46,109 nt of DNA. Origin: Halioglobus sp. (GTDB taxonomy: Bacteria > Pseudomonadota > Gammaproteobacteria > Pseudomonadales > Halieaceae). How positions within the stretch are numbered: position 1 is the first letter of the stretch; each line of letters begins with the position of its first letter. A program made the translations under genes and the position numbers. The notes under the pieces are model-generated. The model had not been told where the DNA came from, did no database searches, and worked only from the letters and a program-made list of their open reading frames with translations. Below, piece after piece: positions 25,032 to 32,674 of the stretch. The stretch spans positions 1 through 46,109 of the forward strand of contig JARFQU010000019.1 in NCBI GenBank assembly GCA_029287595.1. Direction: 5' to 3'.

Positions 25032-25832
25032 TCAGCCCATGCCGCCCCAGGCCCGCGGCATTTGCATGTTCAGGCGCTCCATGCCGCCGTTGACACCCAG
25101 GATTTCCCCGGTGACGTAACTGGCAGCGTCAGAGCACAGGTACAGGGCACCCATGGCGATATCCTCGACTTCACCAAGGCGCGCCATGGGGGTGAGCTCA
25201 ACCATGGTCTGCTCAATCTCCGGCGTCAGTACGGTGTTCAGTGCATCGGTGCGGGTAGAGCCCACGGCGATGGCATTGACGCGGATTTTCGGCGCAAATT
25301 CCTGGGCCAGTTCCTGTGTCAGCAGGGACAGGGCTCCCTTGGCAGTGCCATAGGCGGCGAAACAGGGGGTGGGCTTGTGGCCTGCGATGGAGGAGATATT
25401 GAGCATGGTCCCACCACCCGGGCCGTCCACCATGAGCGGCGCGCAGATACGCGACAGTTCAAAAGCGGTGCTGACGTTGAAACGAAAGGCTCCCTCAAAC
25501 TCTCTGGCCGTGGTGTGGGCTACTGGTTTGGGAGGGAAACCCCCGGCGTTGTTGACCAGGATGTCGATGCGCCCGAAGTGTTCCATGGTGGCATCCGCAA
25601 GTCCCTGCAGTTGGGCAAAATCCAGCACGTCGGTAGGTACCACCAGCGCACGACGCCCCAGGGCGGTGATGTCAGCGGCAACCCGGCGCAGGTCGGTTTC
25701 CGTGCGCGCGGCCAGTACCACGTCGGCACCGGCTTCAGCAAAGGCCCTGGCGATGGCCGCGCCGATACCTTTGCCGGCGCCGGTAATCACAGCGACCTGG
25801 TTGTCCAGGCGAAATTTATCGATGATGGACAT
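25032..25832 (-). CDS. Short-chain dehydrogenase, 7-alpha-hydroxysteroid dehydrogenase-like
   Basis: Classical SDR of 266 aa. The cofactor motif TGAGKGIG is at residues 17-24, NNAG is near 97, SSIAG near 149, and the catalytic Tyr161 and Lys165 are in YGTAK. The segment TDALNTVLTPEIEQ and the C-terminal layout closely resemble, by memory, E. coli 7-alpha-hydroxysteroid dehydrogenase HdhA, but FabG-like reductases share most of this. The start ATG has AAGGAG 6 bp upstream. It lies upstream of the B12 riboswitch on the same strand and downstream of two lipoprotein genes. A role on steroid-like or fatty substrates is plausible, not shown. Confidence 0.88.
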   Translation of the reverse strand: MSIIDKFRLDNQVAVITGAGKGIGAAIARAFAEAGADVVLAARTETDLRRVAADITALGRRALVVPTDVLDFAQLQGLADATMEHFGRIDILVNNAGGFPPKPVAHTTAREFEGAFRFNVSTAFELSRICAPLMVDGPGGGTMLNISSIAGHKPTPCFAAYGTAKGALSLLTQELAQEFAPKIRVNAIAVGSTRTDALNTVLTPEIEQTMVELTPMARLGEVEDIAMGALYLCSDAASYVTGEILGVNGGMERLNMQMPRAWGGMG

Positions 25833-25894
25833 GTGTTTCTCCTTTTTTATAGTGATGGCAGTGACGGGGCTTTGGTCACGGCTCGATTATCCGC

Positions 25895-26506
25895 TCAGCG
25901 CAGTTCCAGGCTCTTCTGGCCTATCGAGGCTGGTGTGCCACGTTGTTCCATGCCGGACTGCCCGCTCAGTGGACTGGATTGGGTATTCAGTGCCCGCGGC
26001 AATTCCTGCAGGGAGGTCGCACCCCAGCTGTTTTGTGGCATGCTCCTCACCAGGTCGTCGATATCCACCATGGACACCACGCCGATAAAGGGCTGGATAC
26101 CCTGGCCGCCACCGGCGAGGTTGTCCCATTCGGAGACCGTGCTGCCGCTCAAGTGATGCTCCCGGTCAAAGGTAACCAGCAGGAACTCCCCGCGTATGCG
26201 GGCTTTACCCCAGTCCAGGGACAGGATATCCGCGCCCAATGCGCCCAGACGGATGCCCAGACTGTCCTCATCCACCTGCCAGTGCTCCCAGGCCAGCAAG
26301 TAGCCACTGGGGCTTGCCGATATGCGTTGCGGCGGTCCAAAAATGTCCAGTACCTCTGACAGGGGCATGCCCTGTTGCAGTTTGTCCAGGTTAACGTGGG
26401 TGAGGTGGTCCCCCAGGTCGTAACGCCACTGGGTGCAGCCCGCCAGCGCCAGGACCAATAGCGCCGTGACCACCGCCTGGCTAAGCTTACTTATCTTCAG
26501 GCTCAT
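25895..26506 (-). CDS. Outer-membrane-type lipoprotein with BamE/SmpA-like domain, C-terminal extension
   Basis: 203 aa, signal peptide with lipobox LAGC (Cys near residue 24). Residues about 35-60 (LQQGMPLSEVLDIFGPPQRI) match the start of the SmpA/OmlA/BamE fold: one helix-forming segment followed by the GPP turn. The remaining 100 residues are Gln/Ser-rich and unrecognised. The start ATG at 26506 lies 20 bp inside the preceding lipoprotein gene; longer frames upstream lack a signal peptide. With its neighbour it forms a paralogous pair. Function unknown; relatives bind barrel proteins or peptidoglycan. A Lys/Asp sorting reading was not attempted. Confidence 0.7.
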   Translation of the reverse strand: MSLKISKLSQAVVTALLVLALAGCTQWRYDLGDHLTHVNLDKLQQGMPLSEVLDIFGPPQRISASPSGYLLAWEHWQVDEDSLGIRLGALGADILSLDWGKARIRGEFLLVTFDREHHLSGSTVSEWDNLAGGGQGIQPFIGVVSMVDIDDLVRSMPQNSWGATSLQELPRALNTQSSPLSGQSGMEQRGTPASIGQKSLELR

Positions 26507-26858
26507 GGATATGGGTCGAGTAGTCGCGCAGGATGTCGTTGTCATCAAAGAAGAACACGGCGCGGTCGTAGCGCGCATCCACGGTGAACCTGTTGTACAG
26601 GATCAGGATATAGCCGTTGCCTTTGGTGCGCTCAAACAGGTAATACAGTACGGATTCTTCATCCAGGGAGATGATCTGGGAGGGTGGGCCCAGCAGGGCA
26701 AGCACCTCGCCGCGGGTAGATGTCCCTTTCTGTAATTGTTCGGTAATAACCGATTGCCATTTGACTTCCACTCCGCGTTTGCTGTCGTACTGCACGCAGC
26801 CGCTGAGCAGCATTGCGCACAGGGCTGCCACGATAACGGGACGTATTTGTATCTTCAC
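26487..26858 (-). CDS. Small BamE/SmpA-like lipoprotein
   Basis: 123 aa with a short signal peptide and lipobox LLSGC (Cys near residue 21). The segment LQKGTSTRGEVLALLGPPSQI is the BamE-like helix-turn with GPP, followed by beta-strand-rich YLFERTKGNGYILILYN and an acidic C-terminus. I prefer GTG at 26858, which has GGAG 6 bp upstream, over GTG at 26870. It overlaps the next lipoprotein by 20 bp, and both carry the same core motif, suggesting an old duplication. Function unknown. Confidence 0.7.
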   Translation of the reverse strand: MKIQIRPVIVAALCAMLLSGCVQYDSKRGVEVKWQSVITEQLQKGTSTRGEVLALLGPPSQIISLDEESVLYYLFERTKGNGYILILYNRFTVDARYDRAVFFFDDNDILRDYSTHIHEPEDK

Positions 26859-27006
26859 TGCTTTCTCCACACGTCAAAAAATGGCGTATAGCATAGGGCA
26901 TTATAGGTGAGGAGGATACGGCTGCAGGCACACAAACCTGGTCAGGTCTGTTTATGCGCCACAGTTTGAGAGATGATGGTGCCGCCATTCATCGCGGGGA
27001 AGCCTC

Positions 27007-27783
27007 ATGCAAAATATTGAGATCACTATTGACCAGCAGGGAGTAGCGCTGCTGACCCTGAACAGGCCCGAAGTGCTGAACGCGCTCAACGTGCCCTTGC
27101 TTGACGACTTGTGCCAGGCGCTGCGGCAACTGGCTACAGATGAAAAGCTTAAGGCGCTGGTAGTGACCGGCAGGGGGCGCGGTTTCTGCGCCGGTGCCGA
27201 TCTCAGTGCAGTAGGGCAGGGCGCCGCCCCCGGCGATAGTATCGGGCAAATGGTCAGCGCTCAGATGCAGTCGCATTTCAATCCGGCTATGGAACTGCTT
27301 TATCACTTTCCTCGTCCGACTATCTGCGCTATCAATGGTATTGCTGCCGGTGGTGGGGCGGCTATAGCGCTGTGTGCGGATATCGTCCTGGCCTCCCGGG
27401 ATGCGTCACTCAAGTTTGTGCAGGTGCAGGCGTTGGGAATTGTCGCCGATCTGGGGGCCAACTGGCTGCTGCCGCGCATAGCGGGCCGTTCCAGGGCGCT
27501 GGGCGCGTGTCTGCTGGGGGATAGCCTGAAAGCCCCTCAGTTGCAGGAGTGGGGGCTGGTATGGGAATGCGTGGATGCGGATCAGCTGCTGCCCAGGGCC
27601 CTGGAGGTCGGCAGCCGGTTGGCCGCTGTGCCGGCGGCGACGGTGCTTGCCACCCGGCAGATTATTGATGCCGCGGGTAAAAGCTCCTTTACCGCTGCGT
27701 TGGAGCAGGAGCGCCTGGCGCAACGGGAGTTATGTGACCTGCCGGTATTCAGTGAGTCGGTCGCCCGGTTTATGTCGCAATAG
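27007..27783 (+). CDS. Enoyl-CoA hydratase/isomerase family protein
   Basis: Crotonase-fold enzyme of 258 aa acting on acyl-CoA thioesters in the cytosol. The first oxyanion-hole segment GRGFCAGADLSAVG is near residue 57, and the second, INGIAAGGGAAIALCADIV, near 111. At the usual catalytic Glu positions the sequence reads GIVADLGANWLLPR, resembling PaaG-like isomerases with one acidic residue rather than two-Glu hydratases. The ATG is preceded by GGGGAAG. It is divergent from the lipoprotein pair and convergent with the WS/DGAT gene. The substrate is undefined; it could serve beta-oxidation of whatever the nearby ligases activate. Confidence 0.92.
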   Translation: MQNIEITIDQQGVALLTLNRPEVLNALNVPLLDDLCQALRQLATDEKLKALVVTGRGRGFCAGADLSAVGQGAAPGDSIGQMVSAQMQSHFNPAMELLYHFPRPTICAINGIAAGGGAAIALCADIVLASRDASLKFVQVQALGIVADLGANWLLPRIAGRSRALGACLLGDSLKAPQLQEWGLVWECVDADQLLPRALEVGSRLAAVPAATVLATRQIIDAAGKSSFTAALEQERLAQRELCDLPVFSESVARFMSQ

Positions 27784-27835
27784 GGCTGACTGACACGCGG
27801 TGACGGATACACTGGCATGTTGGCGCGCGCTACCT

Positions 27836-29359
27836 TCAGGCGGCGATGGTCTTTGACGTGCCGCGTCTGGCGCGGGTCGCCGACTTTGTTGCCGGTTTTT
27901 TTCTCCCGCCACGCTTTTTCCTGCTGTCCAGGTAGCGGGTCAACTGATCTATGGCTTCGTCCAGGCAGGCGCGCATCAATTCGGGATCCGGCATCATATT
28001 GCGGTCCGAGGTGAACGTCAGGCCAATATTGTCGGCATAGGTGCTGGCGCAGAACATAATGCCGCAGCCGGTGTACAGCGGAGAGATACTGGTAAAGCCA
28101 CGCAACTGGGCGCCCAGCAGGTACAACGCCTTATCACCGCTTTGCAACTCTGCCAGACCCAGGCTGCTGCCCTGCAGGATCAGTTGGTTGATACTACCTG
28201 GCCGATTGGCGTTTTTACCCAGCCAGGCCAACAGTGGCGCCGGCAGGTTCTCATAGAGAGAACGCAGTTTGAAGCTGGTTAATTCCTCGTTTTCAATCGA
28301 GTGCAGTTCCCGGTTGGCGGTGTAAATGGCCTGTAGACGACCCTCCGGGTAGATGATAGAGCTGTGCAACTGCACCTGGTTGATGGCGACACGGTTGCCG
28401 ATCATGGCATGGGCACTTGCGTTGCGCACGTTGACCTGCAGCAGGGCGCGCAGTGATTCCTCGGCCAGCTCTCCGTGCTTATCCAGGTACAGTCGCATGG
28501 CCTCGCCACAGATGGAGAGAATGGCGTGGGTACTGCTGGCTCCGGGTACCAGTTTTCTGTAATCCTCGATCAACTGGCGCGGGTAGAAGCCCCCGTCGAA
28601 CACCCTCGCGGCGCTCAGCGGCGCCGCAAAGCGGTTTTGCGCGGCGCTGTGCTCACCCTCTACCGCTTCCTGCGCCACACGTATCGACATACGCGTGACA
28701 ATTTTTGAAAGGGTGCGCAAATTACTGGCAGACTGCAGCAGCAGGCGCAGGCTGCGCACCGAGTTATTCAGCAGACCGCGCAGCATCATCTCGCCTGGTG
28801 GCGGGGCGATAGAGGGCAGGTGGGCAATATGCTGGCCGGCAGATTCATGCTGTCGCGTGTTCGGCGTATAGGCGTGCAGGGATTGCAGTAATTCCTGCGC
28901 GGTGAATTCATCCATGGCGCAGTGGTGCACTTTAAAATAGATGGCGAAGCTGTCCTTGGGGAAACCCTCGACATTGTCCAGGCCCTCTATGACATACAGT
29001 TCCCACAGGGGGCGGCTCATGTCCAGTGGCCGGGAGTGCAGGCGCGAGACCTGTATGCAAAACTGGCGCCAGTCGCCCGGCTTGGGCAGAGCCAGGTGAC
29101 GAATATGGAAGTCCAGGTCGAACTTGTTATCGTCCACCCAGTAGGGATAGTCGATATCGGCCGGGGTGCGCTGTATCTTCTGGCAAAAAACCGGGGCGGA
29201 GTTGATACGGTTGCGCATATGCTCGCGAATATGGGAGAAACGTACCGGTTGGTCTCCCAATGAAGACTGGTCATACAGGTAAATGAGGCTTATGTGCGTT
29301 GGGCTCTCTGCCTTCTCCAGAAAGAGGAAGTTGGCGTCCTCGCTGTCGACCTGATACAT
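27836..29359 (-). CDS. Wax ester synthase/diacylglycerol acyltransferase (WS/DGAT family)
   Basis: 507 aa, full family length. N-terminal SEDANFLFLEKAESPTHI matches the usual start. The catalytic HHxxxDG motif appears as H145-H146-C-A-M-D150-E151, so the final Gly is Glu. Later family blocks are recognisable (NVRNASAHAMIGNRVA, LTFTSDRNMMPD). The C-terminus is Lys/Arg-rich (KKRGGRKKPATK). The enzyme class makes wax esters or triacylglycerol from acyl-CoA at the inner membrane. It lies 29 bp downstream of an HSL-type hydrolase gene, an enzyme of opposite chemistry. Confidence 0.9.
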   Translation of the reverse strand: MYQVDSEDANFLFLEKAESPTHISLIYLYDQSSLGDQPVRFSHIREHMRNRINSAPVFCQKIQRTPADIDYPYWVDDNKFDLDFHIRHLALPKPGDWRQFCIQVSRLHSRPLDMSRPLWELYVIEGLDNVEGFPKDSFAIYFKVHHCAMDEFTAQELLQSLHAYTPNTRQHESAGQHIAHLPSIAPPPGEMMLRGLLNNSVRSLRLLLQSASNLRTLSKIVTRMSIRVAQEAVEGEHSAAQNRFAAPLSAARVFDGGFYPRQLIEDYRKLVPGASSTHAILSICGEAMRLYLDKHGELAEESLRALLQVNVRNASAHAMIGNRVAINQVQLHSSIIYPEGRLQAIYTANRELHSIENEELTSFKLRSLYENLPAPLLAWLGKNANRPGSINQLILQGSSLGLAELQSGDKALYLLGAQLRGFTSISPLYTGCGIMFCASTYADNIGLTFTSDRNMMPDPELMRACLDEAIDQLTRYLDSRKKRGGRKKPATKSATRARRGTSKTIAA

Positions 29360-29388
29360 GTTGCCGGTTCCGCTGTTGTGAGTGGTAA

Positions 29389-30306
29389 CTAGTGGGTATG
29401 TTGTCGCAGGAAACGCGCTGATTTTTCCAGCGCTTCACCGCTCTCGGGCAGAAACCCGAAAATTTGCCAGACATGCGGCACCTTGTGCCACAGGTCCACT
29501 GTAACTTCCACGTCATAGCTGTGGCCGCGACGCGCCAGGCGCAGGCTGTCGTCCAGTAGCATCTCACTGTCGCTTACCTGAATATACAGTGGCGGCAGGC
29601 CAGTGAGGTCGCCGTTGATTGGCGATACCATCGGGTTATCCGGCGCGTTCTCCCCCAGGTACATGGGGCGCGGATTGATCGCCCGGTTCCGGGGTGAGGG
29701 CAGCGCCGCGTCACTTATCGCATTTTTCCAACGCGAAGGTGCATGATCGCTGACATCCAGCAATGGGGAGAGCATATGGGCGCAGCCCGGCATGGGAAGT
29801 TTGCGCTCCTTGATCGCCAGCAGTGTGGACAGCGTCAAACCACCACCGGCGGAGTCCCCGGCAATGGCAATTTTTTGCGCCGGTATTCCTCGGTCCAGAA
29901 GCCATTCATAGGCCAGCAGCGCGTCTTCGAGGCAGGCGGGAAAGGGGTGTTCCGGGGCCAATCGGTAATACACCATCAGTGCCCTGGCGTTGGCGTTGCG
30001 GCACAATTTGCTGACCATCCCGGAATGCACATTGGGCATGCGAATAATATAGGCTCCGCCGGGCAGGTACAGCAGCACCCGCTCCGGGTCCGTACCATCG
30101 GCATTGATCCATTCCGCGTCAAATGCAGCCCGGGGAATCGCCACGGGTTCGCGCCGGGTACCCTTGGGTATGGCGACCTTGCCCAGCAGGCCGTCGCTGA
30201 GGCGGACCATCTGGCGGATGCGGTCGATGGACCCCACGTATTTGAACATGGGTTTGACGCTGAGGCTCAGTTGCAGGTTGAGTAAGTCTGTCTGCCAGCT
30301 CTGCAT
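29389..30306 (-). CDS. Alpha/beta hydrolase, hormone-sensitive-lipase-like esterase
   Basis: 305 aa cytosolic carboxylesterase/lipase of family IV. The nucleophile is Ser152 in GDSAGG; an Asp in the VSDSEMLLDD segment (near 253) and a late His (LWHKVPH, near 280) complete the likely triad. The oxyanion-hole motif, normally HGGG, reads P82-G-G-A. YRLAPEHPFPA is the conserved family stretch near 115. No signal peptide. First gene of a pair with the WS/DGAT gene; a storage-lipid make-and-break module is plausible. The start ATG at 30306 lies in a 255-bp divergent region with malonyl-CoA decarboxylase. Confidence 0.92.
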   Translation of the reverse strand: MQSWQTDLLNLQLSLSVKPMFKYVGSIDRIRQMVRLSDGLLGKVAIPKGTRREPVAIPRAAFDAEWINADGTDPERVLLYLPGGAYIIRMPNVHSGMVSKLCRNANARALMVYYRLAPEHPFPACLEDALLAYEWLLDRGIPAQKIAIAGDSAGGGLTLSTLLAIKERKLPMPGCAHMLSPLLDVSDHAPSRWKNAISDAALPSPRNRAINPRPMYLGENAPDNPMVSPINGDLTGLPPLYIQVSDSEMLLDDSLRLARRGHSYDVEVTVDLWHKVPHVWQIFGFLPESGEALEKSARFLRQHTH

Positions 30307-30496
30307 GTAATTTGCCGTGTGTTAAATACCGGTGACCTGCATGCTGGCAGGCACTGCCCCGGGGGACGCATTTGAGAGGTGAGCGATGATCTTAGCCCTA
30401 AAGTGAATAGGGATAAAGCTTGATTTTTCTGCCTGAACACTGGTCGAAAAGCGCTGTGAGTAACTCTTTGGGGGAGGGTGGGCGGCCGGATATCTT

Positions 30497-30505
30497 TGCT
30501 ATACT
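30497..30505 (+). promoter_or_regulatory. Extended -10 promoter for malonyl-CoA decarboxylase
   Basis: TGCTATACT is a textbook extended -10 element, 56 bp before the start codon. No good -35 is seen 16-18 bp upstream, as is usual for extended -10 promoters. The rest of the 255-bp divergent region (30307-30561) shows no other clear signal. Confidence 0.5.
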
Positions 30506-30561
30506 GGTTTCCCTGACACGGGCACTCGATCAGCCCACGATAGCAATACGAGCGCGAGACT

Positions 30562-31911
30562 ATGAGCGAAGAACTGCCCGCACCCCTGGCTGCGGCTGAC
30601 GTCCCCGACGGCACCATCACCTCACTGGGCCGCACATTGAGCTCGGTGATAGACGCAGGACGGGAGATTCTGGCCAGGCGGCGCTTGCCGACACCAGGTA
30701 AAGTCAGCCCGGCCGCAGCACTGCTGGCACTATGCCGTGAACTGCTGGAACACCGCGGCGAAGCTTCAGGCCTGGCCCTGGCCAGTGAAATCGTCGAGGC
30801 TTACCGCTTGTTACCGGACAGTGAGAGGTTGGCTTTGTTCAACGGTCTGGCGGCGGATTTCGAAGTGGATCCGCTGGCTGTTCAGGCCGCCGCAGAGCAG
30901 TACCGGGAAGCACCCGGGCAGGAAAATCTCTCGGCCATTGCCCGTGCCGTTGAAGCCCCTCGCCAGAAATTGTTTCGCCGTATCAACATGGGACCACAAG
31001 GCACCGCCACCCTGGTTACCCTGCGCGGCCACCTGTTGCAGGTGTTGCGCGCCAACCCGCACCTTGAGGGGCTGGATTCGGATCTTAAACACCTGTTCAT
31101 CTCCTGGTTCAACAAGGGCTTCCTGGAACTGCGGCGTATCGACTGGTCGTCCCCTGCCAATGTGCTGGAGAAGATAATCGATTACGAGGCGGTGCATGAA
31201 ATCAATGGTTGGGATGACCTGCGCAGTCGGTTGCGGGAAGACCGCCGCTGCTTCGCATTTTTCCACCCTGCGCTGGCCAACGATCCACTGGTATTCGTGG
31301 AGATCGCCTTTACCGAGGATGTGCCCGGTGCCCTGGCGCCGCTGCTGGAGCAGGATCGAGATACCAGCCTGGCCGCGACTGCCAACACCGTGGTGTTTTA
31401 CTCCATCAGCAACTGTCATCCCGGGCTGGCCGGCATTTCCTTCGGTAACTTCCTCATTAAAAACGTGGTGCAGGAACTGAAGAGCGAAATGCCCAACCTG
31501 AAAACATTTGTCACCCTGTCTCCCGTGCCGGGTTTTCGCAAATGGTTGCTGGCGGCGGACCTCAATGGACTGCTGGCTCCTGATCTGCAGGTTAAGGTGA
31601 AGCAGCCGCTGGGTAAAGTCGTGGAAACTGAAGTCTATGAGGCTTTGGTGCGTCTGTGTGCCCACTATCTGCTACGGGAAAAGTCGGGTGACTTGCCGCG
31701 AGACCCGGTGGCCCGGTTCCATCTGGGCAACGGGGCGCGGCTGCACCGCATTCACGGCGGCGCAGATTTGTCTGTCAAAGGTCGTGAGCAATCTGCGGGT
31801 ATCATGGTCAATTACCTGTACGACCTGGATAAGATCGAGGAATACCACGAGGCGTATTTCGAGCAGGGGGTGATCTCCGCCTCACGCACTGTCAGGCGTT
31901 TACTGGACTGA
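30562..31911 (+). CDS. Malonyl-CoA decarboxylase
   Basis: Converts malonyl-CoA to acetyl-CoA and CO2, in the cytosol. 449 aa, the bacterial length. The N-terminal helical domain ends near residue 145, where RINMGPQGTATLVTLR begins the GNAT-like catalytic domain. Conserved blocks WSSPANVLEKIIDYEAVHEI, SNCHPGLAGISFGNFLIK and TFVTLSPVPGFRKWL (likely catalytic Ser) precede the likely catalytic His in NGARLHRIHGGAD near 398. It could remove malonyl-CoA from propionate- or malonate-type catabolism, or relieve inhibition of fatty-acid oxidation. Convergent with frdB, 19 bp between stops. Confidence 0.95.
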   Translation: MSEELPAPLAAADVPDGTITSLGRTLSSVIDAGREILARRRLPTPGKVSPAAALLALCRELLEHRGEASGLALASEIVEAYRLLPDSERLALFNGLAADFEVDPLAVQAAAEQYREAPGQENLSAIARAVEAPRQKLFRRINMGPQGTATLVTLRGHLLQVLRANPHLEGLDSDLKHLFISWFNKGFLELRRIDWSSPANVLEKIIDYEAVHEINGWDDLRSRLREDRRCFAFFHPALANDPLVFVEIAFTEDVPGALAPLLEQDRDTSLAATANTVVFYSISNCHPGLAGISFGNFLIKNVVQELKSEMPNLKTFVTLSPVPGFRKWLLAADLNGLLAPDLQVKVKQPLGKVVETEVYEALVRLCAHYLLREKSGDLPRDPVARFHLGNGARLHRIHGGADLSVKGREQSAGIMVNYLYDLDKIEEYHEAYFEQGVISASRTVRRLLD

Positions 31912-31930
31912 AGCAGCTGGCTCGCAGCCG

Positions 31931-32674
31931 TTAAACCGACGCCATTCTGCGTCGCAGGAATGCGATCTGGGTAGCCAGCGGCAGTTGCTTGGGACACATG
32001 TCCTCACAGCCCAGCAGGGTCATACAGCCAAATACACCGGAATCGTCTCCCACCAGTTGGTAGTAGTCCGCGTCGCTGCGCTCATCACGGGGGTCAAGTT
32101 GGAAGCGGGTGATCTGGTTCAGGCCCACGGCACCGACGAAATCCTCGCGCATCTGCGCCGTGCCACAGGCGGCGATACAACACCCGCATTCAATACAGCG
32201 TTCCAGTTCATACAACTGCTCCGCGAGTTCAGGCTCCATGGTGGTTTCCAGTGAGTCGATACTGGTCTGCTCCAGGCCCTGGCTGTGCACCCAGGTCTCC
32301 AGCTGCTCGGACATGCCGCGCATCCATTTGCCGGTGTTGACCGACAGGTCCCCGATCAGTTCGAAGGCTGGCAGGGGAGCGAGCGTAATTCTGTCGGGCA
32401 GGTCTTTGGTCAGGGTCCTGCAGGCCAGTCCCGGTCGGCCGTTGATAATCATGCCGCAGCTGCCACAAATCCCGGCGCGACAGACAAAGTCAAACTGCAG
32501 TGACGGATCCTGGTTTTCCCTGATATCGCTGAGGGCGATAAACAGGGTCATGGCGTCGGCTTCTTCCAGTTCGAAAGTCTGCAGGCGGGGTTCGCTTTGC
32601 GGGTCGCAGGGGTTGTGTCGCAGTATTTGTATGTGCAGGGTGCGCGCCAGCTGTTTGACCGGGATCTGCTTCAC
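31931..32674 (-). CDS. frdB: Fumarate reductase/succinate dehydrogenase iron-sulfur subunit
   Basis: 247 aa electron-transfer subunit. The [2Fe-2S] cluster ligands are in [10 protein letters not shown] with a distal Cys in GLAC (about residues 65-88). The C-terminal [4Fe-4S]/[3Fe-4S] ligands are in [12 protein letters not shown] near 158 and [13 protein letters not shown] near 217. The blocks [17 protein letters not shown] and [15 protein letters not shown] follow the Wolinella succinogenes FrdB pattern rather than E. coli SdhB. The GTG start overlaps the frdA stop (GTGA). Last gene of frdCAB, the Wolinella gene order. Confidence 0.93.
   Translation of the reverse strand: MKQIPVKQLARTLHIQILRHNPCDPQSEPRLQTFELEEADAMTLFIALSDIRENQDPSLQFDFVCRAGICGSCGMIINGRPGLACRTLTKDLPDRITLAPLPAFELIGDLSVNTGKWMRGMSEQLETWVHSQGLEQTSIDSLETTMEPELAEQLYELERCIECGCCIAACGTAQMREDFVGAVGLNQITRFQLDPRDERSDADYYQLVGDDSGVFGCMTLLGCEDMCPKQLPLATQIAFLRRRMASV

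Noticed and set aside
25062-26156. Long plus-strand open frame (364 codons) opposite the SDR and lipoprotein
   Set aside because: It has no domain-like pattern, spans an intergenic gap and lies opposite clear SDR catalytic motifs.
30811-31665. Minus-strand open frame of about 284 codons opposite malonyl-CoA decarboxylase
   Set aside because: His/Gln-rich antisense shadow; the plus-strand protein shows all conserved decarboxylase blocks.
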